64,000 bases of DNA, taken from assembly GCA_023334545.1 (NCBI GenBank), contig JAADVB010000040.1:36880-100879 (forward strand), written 5' to 3'. The notes below the pieces were generated by a model, which saw only the letters and a program-made list of their open reading frames with translations, searched no databases and was not told the origin of the DNA. This DNA comes from Salisapilia sapeloensis (lineage: Eukaryota; Oomycota; Peronosporomycetes; Peronosporales; Salisapiliaceae). Position numbers and translations under genes: made by a program. Positions 1-10,234 of this stretch are shown here, one piece after another; within the stretch, counting starts at the first letter, position 1; each line of letters begins with the position of its first letter.

Positions 1-3000
1 TCAAATACGATCATCACGACTCAGATCTTACAAGGCATGCAATCGACGGATCAAGCTACTGCCTCGCTATGTCTTCGATTGGCAATGCTCGTCTTCCCTC
101 AACTGTCCATATCTCTTATAAACGATATCGATGCTGCGAATGACCCTATGAATGCCAACGCTGGTGATGTGATTCAAAAAGTGATCGTCTTAGCTGGAGA
201 ACCACACACGGTCCGACCTCGATTATGCTCTCATGAGCTAGGCGTCGAGTGCTCTAGTACACTGCTATGTAACTCTTTGAAGTGCATGAAAGGAAATCGA
301 TGTACGAAATCGGTTGATGTAGAGATGCTAGGTAATCAGGCGTACGAAAGTAGTCACACTAGACAGGTGATCGCTGCTGGTGCAGTGGAACTGTTGCGAT
401 CGTTAATGCTCGTGCCGTCGTGGAAAGCAGCAGTGAATGCGAGCCTTCGTAAAGCACTGTCCAAGTCATCTGGCATGACAGAAATGATGGATAAGCTTTG
501 TGATTACTATGAGAATGTACAGAACAGCTCTGCTGTTGACAACAACGATGCGGGTATTCAGGATGATGTGAACGCAGAAGGCGCAGTGCGAAAAGCTGAG
601 TCTACGGATACGCCAGAAGTGGATGATAACCCGCCGCAAGAGCCTGTGGGGGATACGCTATCACCGGACGAAGCTACGACGAAGCGAGATCATAACGCTC
701 TTCAGCGATGGAAGCAAGCAAAGGAAGCGATTATGAACCTTTCAGCTATCATGGGAGCAACTAGTGTGGTTGGAGGGCATGTCGAACCTCTTCGAGAAGG
801 TGGTAGTGTCATTGTCGTGGGTGAAGATACCAAGAATCAAGCTGGGAAACGTGGTGTACTAGTGAGTGTTTGCAAGGATGCTCTCAAGGTACCTCTTGGC
901 AAGGTCGTCTTCCGAGATGACTACAAAACACTCACTTCATGTGGAAAGGAAGAAAGCTTTTCAATTCCTGCCAATAACTTGTGTGCAGTAGAGAACGTCC
1001 CAGTCGTATTGGACATGTTTGAGAAGGCGGAAAGTGTGCTATTGACCTTGTCTAAGATCTCACTGGGTCAGGGCAAGAATGATAAAGGGAAAGAACGAGA
1101 GTTGGAGCTACCGAATAACACACCAATTCAAGTGATACTGCGCTCCCAGCTACAAACATATCGGAGTCAGCTGCAATGGCGATCCATGAAGGCAGTGTCC
1201 CAGCTTTTGAAGCAGATTCCCACAGCTCAAGCGACGTCATCCAGCACAACTACGGAGTTGGTATGCGACCTCGCTAGCCTCCTTACGACACAAAGTGCAG
1301 TCTTCACCTCCCGTCCTTCTCTCTACAACCACCTAGAACAAAATGAACTCTCTAGCTTCGATGCTCGTGCTGTATTACAAAAGAAGTGGCTTGCAGTCAA
1401 ACAGCGTCAAATGGTCTTAGATGTCGAGCAAGTCGTTGACACTGCTTTGGACGGGGTGGAAGAAGAGGTTCAGCATGAAGTCGTTTGTCAATTTGGAGAA
1501 CAGAATGCCTTTACATGGGGACCTGATGCACTGCAGTCACCTCGTCGTAAATTTGCTGGCTCCAAGAAACAAAATACACGCACACTCGAGAGACCAGCGC
1601 ATAAAGATGAAAGTCAAGGAAACGATGAGAATGTATATCCTGATGGTGCATGGGGAATGCTGCAGCCTCTACCGCCTCTCAACGAGACGGATGCTGCCAG
1701 TTTGCAAGTCTCCGGTCTAGCAGGCTTTGATATGGCTCCGTACCCATTAATGACGCAGATCGTACGCGTCGGTCGTGCAGTCGACTCTTGTGACCTAGTC
1801 GTGAATGACCGCAGCGTCAGCGGACGTCATTTCCACATTCGTCGTCTGTCTCCAGAAGAGAATGGTGGCACAACAGCATTTGAGCTTCAGGACTTTAGTA
1901 AGAATGGAACCATTGTAAACGGAGTTCGTGTTCATGGCACAAGTATCCAGATCACTCCAGGCGCAAGGATTGCATTAATCCTATCACGCGGTGGTCTAGT
2001 GACGTATGAATTCCAAGCTCGAAGCTCTGACACTCATACTACTGTACGAACACGACGAGCTCCACCCTCGATTACGACATCACTACCTCCCTTGTCTGGG
2101 CAGGAGTATCAGCAGACACCGACGGCAGCAGTAGCTCCATCAGAAGAGCCACGCAGTCCATCGGAAATGCAAAATCGTGGTGTTCGAGAGCAAAATCGTA
2201 CACCTGCGGCTTCACAGGATGCGCCTCCGGCAAACGAGCTACGTATCGTTACATCAATTGCTGAGAGTGATGTGCCACGAGCTTTAATTTCACCAAATCC
2301 AGCCGTCGATTCCCCTCGTGCTGGCGGTTTTAACTCACCGCGATCCATGGTGCTGCAACAGCCAGGCACACCGTCCGTTCGGTCATCGCCGGATAATACT
2401 TTCCCGACTATGATGCCAGCACCGGTGGTGCTATCTCCTGCGTCCGCCCAACAGCGTGAGAGTTCTCAAAGTGAAGCACCAGCCCCTAGATACCATGAAG
2501 GGGGCGGTGGGCTTGGAGAAACTTTGAGGATGATTCTTGGTAGAGGTTCTGTGCAGCGGAACGCAAGTAGAAACCAGGTCACACGTACGACGCAACAGAG
2601 TAGTGCCGAAGAATCAAGGACAACTAGTGGAAAAGGCCTTAGTGTATCTCTTTCAGGCAGTCTTCCACACCCACCATCGAATACAAGTGGATCAACTACC
2701 CCGGTTACTGCCGAATCTGCTTTTGCTGAAAGTGGTTTTGATGAAGCTGAAGAGGACGGTAGTCAAGTCTCATTGAATGCGCATCAGATGTCGCTCGTCT
2801 TTGGTATCAACGCTTCCAGCTGCGATCGCATGCTTCAGCAGAGTGGAAATGACATTCGACTAGCTGCTCAGATGCTCATGAATCATCCTCAAGAAGATTC
2901 ATCGGATGTAGACGAAACTTGTAGCTATCTCGCTCTCAGTTCAAATAGCAATGACGTTATGATGGGTATCCACGAAGGTGTGGAAGAGAACCCTAGCTAT

Positions 3001-6000
3001 GCATTGTGTGATACGATCCAGACTCGACCAGATCAACGTCGTCTACTGAAAACTCGTTCTCCTCATAAAGCAACTGGAGCAAAAGATACATCTACTTTGT
3101 CTCTTTGGAGAATTTGTGGTGGATACAATGAGCATATACAGAGTCTCAATTGGTGTGAAGTGGAGCAAGAACAGACGTCACTCGCATACCACCTTTCAAC
3201 GTTATTTGCAGAAGATACATTGATGCAATTGACGAGACTAGCTGCCGATACAGATGCCAAGTGTCTAAATGTACTGAACGATGAACGTATTCTTCGTCTG
3301 CTAGTGACTATGTCTAAGCCAGCGAAAGAGCCGTCCAACTTTTCAACGACTGTAGAAGCTGATGCCAAAACGAACCGCATCCGAGTCGTTCTAGCTAGAC
3401 TTGTGAACAGTACGATCATGTCCATGCAATCCGAGACGATGATCTCGAATCTAAACTCTATCGACAAACTTACGAACTTGTCGATTGAGCTAGAACGAGC
3501 TCAATCAAGTGACACACAAGCACTGGAGAGTCTACTACGGCATTTAATGTCAAGTAGCGAAGGTAGTGAGCATTTGGTGGAGGATCTAGCTCATGAAACC
3601 GTTCGTCACATCTTGTCACGATCGTTTTCCTCCTTGTCTCTATCGGATGCATGGACCGTTTCATCTCAACATACGCTGGATGCGCGATATCCAAAAGGTC
3701 CATTGACGCTTTCATGTGGACTCGATACGCTTGTCACGAATGGATTTGAGCGCATGTGGGGCATTCCATCGGCAGATCCGTTGGTCAAGTACCGTCATCA
3801 ATGGCGCAAGAAGGCACCGACTGCTAGTAAGGAAGTTGATGCGACGAATATGAAGACATGGACTGATCAGCCACTAAGCATCTGGAGGCCGTGTCTCCCA
3901 CTTGACATGGCATTGCCAAGAGGAAACTGGGTTTCTCTAGGTGACGTTATTACGTGTGGTATTGACCCTCCTGAGAGACCTGTGCTCTTTGTCCTTGACC
4001 GATGCGATGGGTCACTTATGCCTCCAAAACGATTCCACCGAGTGGATGTGACAGGTGCTGGTCTACCGATGAATTCAGTTTCAGATGACGAGCTGGAGAG
4101 AAAGCAGATACGATCATTGTGGGTACCGATCGCACCCACTGGGTATGTCGCACTCGGATGTGTCGCTGGAAGTAAAGATGATCCAATGCATCCGCCCGAT
4201 GTAGACTCTATCAGGTGTATTCATGAAGATCTGGTGAATGCGACTAGCAATACGCGCTGTGTTTGGCGTGCAACGACGCAATCCGTCGATGTTTCTCCTT
4301 TAGTAGTAGGCGTTTCATCTCCAAAAAACCAATTAGATGGAGGTCAGCAGGAAGAAGAAGGTGGATTTGAGCTACAGACGTCGCTTTGGTCGATCGACGA
4401 TGACTTTGTTCCTGGCATTTTGCCTATTGTCACTGCGAATGAGGATAATGCTTCTCAGCAAGGCTATACCTTGGCTCTATCTGCGGAAGATCACATTCTA
4501 TGTGCACCTGTGTCGATACAAACGATCAAGTCCTTTGTCAACGCCCTGCTTCTGTGTTGCAAAGAGAGTGGTAGAACGAAGGAAGGGCCCAAGTGTCCCA
4601 TTCCGTCCGAGTTGTGTACCGGTCTATTGGCACTTGTCAAGCAACTGCTTTGTGAGAAGCCGCAGGGTAACTGCAAGCACGCAGTTGAACTACTGCGAAC
4701 GCTTATCTCCTTAATTCAGCGTGGTTGTCCATGGCAGAGCAAAGAAGGGTTGCTCTACTGCCGTTCTATGATCATGGCATTGATGCAAGATCAGGAAGGT
4801 GGACTCATGTACAGCGCCTTGTTACAGGCATTTGTAGAGCTCATGCTCGCTGTGAACGCACAAAACGTTCCGACGCGACGAGAGGAACTAGCTGACTGCG
4901 TTCATGAAGAAAGCGACAAGCTCAGTCTGCCTTACCAGTTCCACTTTAAGCCTGATCTGCATTCCGATCGGGTTCTCAGCCATTCCTCACAACTACATGT
5001 TGCAAGACAAAATGCAGTTGAAAGGAAGTTTGTCGTCAAGTACAATGCAGCTAGCATACCAGCCGCTGCCGACCCCACTCCTTCCTTCTGCTCCTGTCGC
5101 TTTGAGCATACACCAGAGCTCGTGGTGTCTCTAAAGAACAGCGTAAAGGCTGAGATCGTGTACTTTGAAGTGACCGTCCAAGAAATCGCTGAGCCTGGTG
5201 GAAACCCTATGAGTATTGGATTCTCTACCTCTTCCTTTAACCTCGAAGGACCATGCGTCGGAACAGCAACTGACCCATCGCCAACCTATGCATACTTGCC
5301 CAGTGTCGGTAAACCAGAGTGCTCGGACGCTTCAGCAGATTTGTGGAAGTGGAAGGACACTAATACGAGTATCTCTGCCGGTGACGTCGTTGGCTGTGGA
5401 CTACGCGTGGATACGCGAGAGATGTTTGTGACGAAGAATGGTCGTTTATTAGGCATCGCGTTTGCATCCATCTCGAATCCACGACAATTGCATCCAACGG
5501 TCTCGATCAGCACTAGCTGTCAGCTACTGATCAACTTTGGCTCGCCGATTGACAAGACTAGTCTTAAGCCTAACTTTTCATTCCGCTTTTCATCTCTGGA
5601 TTATGACAATCTCATGGTGTCCTTCGACTGGTTTGAGCAACTCATGCAAGTGTACAGTGTCATGCAATCGCTTATGGAACGAGACAAGAGAAATGACGTC
5701 GAGGCGTACATGCCGAGCGAGTTCCTCTTGTCTGCTGATAACTTCTTGTCGGATGTGTGTGAAGACATTTGTGTGCATGTCGAAAGCACTCATCCGTATG
5801 ACACGGAGCTATTGGAATCGACTGTAAGCATGCCGCTGGCAACTTCGATCCGTTTGAAACTGGACCAGGCGTCGGATACTGCAAACGTGCATTGTCTCCA
5901 GATTCTTCAAGGCGGAGAAACGAATGAAAGCAATGAATCGGAAGTTCGAGCTTTCACAGGCGCTTGTGGTGGGCAAGAGGTGACGATCGATGGAGACAGC

Positions 6001-8887
6001 TTCGTCTGGAGGTTCCCTGTGCAGTCAAACTTTCAATGTCGCGTCGATCGTGTGCGTAAGGGTCCTTACCTGCAGCTAGAGAATCGTGACACTCGTCTCT
6101 CACTTTCGAGAGACAAAGGGTGGCAGACGGCAATTGGTGTCGCTCGATTCGAAAGCGGGGTTCATATCTGGGAAGTCCGGATCACATTTGTCACAGCCAG
6201 TTCCAACATCTTCCTAGGCGTCGCGCGTCGTGACGTACGTCTTGACTCTTACCTTGGGAAGGATAACCGTGGATGGGGCTGGATTGGGAATCGAGCGTTG
6301 TGGAATAACGGGAGCAAGCAGCGTGGGACGTATGGAGAAAAGTTTAAGACAGGCGACGTGGTTCGTATGACGCTCGACTTGCGTCGTGGTACGCTGTCGT
6401 ATGCCCTGAACGGACGAGACTTGGGTGTCGCGTTCGGACCTGGTGGCACTGGTCCGAAGCTAGAAGGCGTCTTCTACCCGGGCTTTGCGCTGTATAACCA
6501 GCGCGACTGCATCGACCTCATCGGTGGTCATCGTGTGGAGGATTCAGCGGTTGAAGGCAGTTTCGCCCAAACGATGCAAGAGATGGATGAAGCTTATGAT
6601 GAGATGCATGGGGAGGATTTAGAGGATTTGGAGGAAGGCACGCCTCACTTCCGTATGGAGCTCGCTTCTACACTAAGCCAGCTAGGATTCCCAGTTGAAT
6701 GGTGCTTGTATGCGCTTCGACACTGTGAGGACGATATGGAACAAGCTGCTGACTTTGTTCTGGCCAACATGCCTGCCATGGAAGATCTAGTGAGGGATGA
6801 AGCAGAACTACTACAACGTCGTGCTCGCCGTAGAGAGTTGGCTGCGGAACACGCTGCTGCAGCTACTGAAGACACGAGCTTAACCGATGCTGATCATAGA
6901 CTTGGAAGCGGTGAAAGCACGCCAAGTCCGATCAGAGGACATGATTCAGCAGCTGATGATAAAGCGTCTAGTTCGACTCCAAGTCAAGAGAAATGGGGTA
7001 TTGGCTTCATGGCGGTGCCCGAGTTCTCACTAACAGGTCGTCGACTACTGTCTGTCAAGTATGCCGACAAGCTGCATGAACTTCAAACGTCTCAAGCTAT
7101 ATTTACCAAATCACATGATGAAGCATTAGTACAGATCGTAAATGACATTTGCGAAGCACGAGCTGAAGCTCTATTGACATGTGATCCACTTCGAATGAGT
7201 CCAGAAGAGATTGAATTAACGAGTGAGCACTACCGCCAGTACCCGATCTTGCAGGGTATGCCGCTGTCACTAGTCCAGAAACGGTTCCTTGTGCTACGAA
7301 ACTTTAACTGTCGCCTTCAGAACTCACTTTCCTTGATTGATCTGTCTGTCTCGGATGGAACGTCTTTGCTTGCACAGGGTGCGAAGGAATTGAGAGGACT
7401 CATATTCCAAAATGTAAAGCTCGCATGGTGGTTGAGCATCCTTAAGGAGCAGCAGAGCCCAGCAGCCTCCCGCCCGGAGATTGAGGTAGATCGACAGCGA
7501 GCGAGAGTGGCGACTGCTGTAACCGGTGCAAAGGATACTGTCTTTGCGCAAGTGTTTGACCAGCTTCAGGCGATTCAGCCTCCTCTTCTGAGGTGTGCAG
7601 ATCGTGCATTCAAGTGTCAGTTCGTTGGCGAGTTTGGAGATGACTTTGGCGGTCTCTACCGTGAGTGTGTTGCGCACATGAGCTCTGAGCTTCAGTCGAA
7701 TATGTTACAGCTACTGAAACCTTCTCCGAACGCACTGCATGGTGTCGGTGAGAACCGAGAAGTGTTTGTACCGAACGTCCACTTGAGGAAGTCGCCTCGA
7801 TTGATCAAGATGGCCGAGTTCCTGGGTGAGTTGATGGGTATCGCCATTCGCACCAAGACGCCGTTGGATTTGAATTTACCACGGATCATTTGGAAACGAC
7901 TGGTGGAACAGAGTGTGGACGAAATGGACGTTCAAGTCATCCATCAAGACTGCTTCCAAGTGGTAGAGACAATCAACAACATTGCTTTGCATGGCGTAAC
8001 GGAAAGCATGTTTGAGGAACTTATTGACACGACATTTAGTGTGCTTTCAAGTGCTCAAGAATCGGTGGAGCTTATTCCTGCTGGACATGATGTTCATGTG
8101 ACGTGGGATGACAAGGAGGATTATGCTGAGGCGGTAAAGAATTTCCGTCTCAACGAATTCGATGATGTCTGTGAAGACATTGCTAGAGGCTTAGCGACCA
8201 TGCTACCAGCACCTACGTTGTCATTGATGACCTGGAGAGAGCTTATGACACTTGTCTGTGGTAAACCAAGTGTTGATGTCGGGTTGTTACGTCGTCGCAC
8301 CACGTATGGAGACGGGTGTCAGGCCTCGGATGCACACATTGGGTACTTTTGGGAAGTGCTTGACGAGTTTTCCGAAGTCGAAAAGTCTTCATTCCTACGC
8401 TTTGTCTGGTATGTTAGCTTGTTCATATGTATGCTGAAGAGTGGATGGTGACTTTATGTGTGTTAATAGGGGAAGATCACGACTGCCAACGCATGCAGCA
8501 GACTTTACGCAAGACTTTAAGATCTCTGGGCTTCCGAGATCCGTCGGCAAGCCTGACAGTTATCTACCCATCGCTCATACTTGTAAGTGTCTCAGTGCTT
8601 TTACTATCGAATCTGCCTGTAAATCTCATGTCATGATGTCAACAGGCTTCTTTTCACTGGACTTGCCAGCGTACACAAGCAAGAAGGTTCTGTACGAGAA
8701 ACTACTGTACGCGATCACCAATTGTCTGTCGGTAGATGCGGACAATACGACTGTAGCACAACGTGCAGGTCAAGGTTTGAACTGGTCGACAGCTACGGCA
8801 ACTGCCGCAGCTACGGCTGCTACGGCCACAGTGACGAACGTGATTGCTGGCGTTCGAACGTACGAAGTCGGAACGGATGCTGAATAA
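1..8887 (+). CDS. Giant HECT E3 ubiquitin ligase with FHA, UBA and SPRY domains (5' end outside window)
   Basis: Transfers ubiquitin from an E2 to substrates through a HECT thioester cysteine. Exons are up to 8408, 8470-8582 and 8646-8887. The frame is open to base 1, so the ATG at 37 may be internal; from it the product is 2908 aa. Visible in order: an FHA domain (about 575-660, with VGR and SGRHF), a UBA-like segment (about 914-960), SPRY domains (about 1690-1835 and 2015-2170), a second UBA (about 2206-2250) and HECT (about 2500 to the end). The splices restore FLRFVWGRSRLP and LPIAHTCFF; the catalytic Cys is residue 2829 and its codon is split by the second intron. The HECT lobe is followed by a Thr/Ala-rich tail. 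The overall plan recalls the HECTD4/HERC group of large ligases, but FHA is unusual there. The substrate is unknown. Introns are 61 and 63 bp. Confidence 0.9.
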
Positions 8888-8943
8888 GTAATGAGACGAG
8901 ATAAAAACAAATACATCAATTTGCATATTTTCATCAGAGAATA

Positions 8944-10032
8944 TCATCGTTGATTTCCTTGGAGCTTACGAACTGGTACAGTCTTTAATAATGCCCGCGT
9001 CCAGTCTCGATGATTCATGTATTCGTTGAGTGCAATGACGACGGAATCGACGTTTAAGACAGGATTGCGAATCTGCAAATGTTCTTGAAGTGGAAGTCTA
9101 GCTGTTCGATAGCCACCTTCTTGTGCTTTTTCCAACGATTCATTCTAGTTTCGTGGACCTGGTTACAATTGTGAATGAAGGTGAGTGGACAGTATAGAGT
9201 ACCTTTCGGACAGTACGATCGGCGATACCACCAATGACGTAGACAGTTTCAGGATCGACGGTGTCTAACACTTCACTTGCATCGGGAGACAAGTAAACGG
9301 TTTCAGATGTTGTATAGATATCTGTCACAGACTCTTTATGGAGATATATCTGTTTAAAATCAGTTGGAATGCTTTCAGAATAGAGGACGAACATTTTAAA
9401 TACTACCTTCCAATGTGGAAGTCCATGCTTTATGGCAAACTGCTCTGCCTGACCTGTGCATGATGCGACGTGGAGAGAAATCAGCCTGTCGAGTGGACAC
9501 CGCTTCATGTAGCCATAAACATTCGATAATTGCTTCAGGACGCTGTTGCACTCCTGTCAGCAGGTTCCAAATAAAGGCTTGTGAGTGCGAGTAGACTGCA
9601 TGGTAATTACGCAAATTATGTACTTTTTTGCTTTGTGTAGAAGTGAATGATAGGTCCACTACAACACGAGGTCCACTAAGCATCCCTTCATCCAGCTTTT
9701 GCTACATCAACGTAATGTCAGTCAAGTGTACAACGTGTACTTGTTTACAACCATAGTTATACATATTGCTCAACACGTTGCATCATGATCATTTCCCTTC
9801 TTTCACGGCGCTGCTCTTCCGTCCAAGTTCCCTGTTCATCTTCGCGAGCCTTGGAGTTGGCTAGCTTTCGCTGCCTTAAGCTATTGTCCTGGCGCTTGCG
9901 TCTATTTGCAAGTCTATCTTCTCGAAATTTGCGGCTCCTACTTTTCTTTTGCCATGTTTGGAACATCCAAAGCCCTAAAGCAGCAATAGTAGTAGCACAC
10001 ACAAGCGAGAAAGCAGCCTGCTTCGTCCACAT
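8944..10032 (-). CDS. TRM10: TRM10-family tRNA (purine-9) N1-methyltransferase, four exons
   Basis: SPOUT-class methyltransferase that would methylate N1 of G9 or A9 in tRNA. Exons on the minus strand are 10032-9763, 9701-9624, 9553-9203 and 9144-8944 (299 aa); introns are 61, 70 and 58 bp with GT/AG ends, all phase 0. Joining them gives an ordered TRM10 core: VVVDLSF, LKQLSNVYGYMKRC, YVIGGIADRTVRK, YRTARLPL and NHRDW. An Arg/Lys-rich stretch precedes the core, as in the family. The first ATG in frame after an upstream stop is at 10032. It starts a hydrophobic N-terminus (about residues 6-25) that may be a membrane anchor or mitochondrial signal, unusual for cytosolic Trm10. The stop lies 56 bp from the convergent HECT gene. 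The family call is firm; the N-terminal exon is less so. Confidence 0.88.
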
Positions 10033-10234
10033 GATCACCTCCGATCCAATTGACAATAAGATGTCACAATTCGTTGTTTTTCAAAGCTAGGTACGTATAC
10101 ATATATAATCCCTGTATAGATGTCCAATGCAACAAATGTTTGTATCCACTTTTGATTGGCGTTCATTTAAACGAAGCCATTCGATTGATTGAAAATCAAT
10201 CCTGACCAACGCAAGTATCAACCAAAGGACGAGC

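Noticed and set aside
8441-8887. 148-codon frame taken as a separate small gene after the HECT gene
   Set aside because: Its sequence (GRSRLPTHAADF, LPIAHTC, FFSLDLPAYTS) is the end of the HECT domain; it is exons 2 and 3 with the intron read through.
9140-9683. Separate small minus-strand genes in overlapping frames
   Set aside because: They are TRM10 exons; proper splicing joins the frames into one continuous family sequence.
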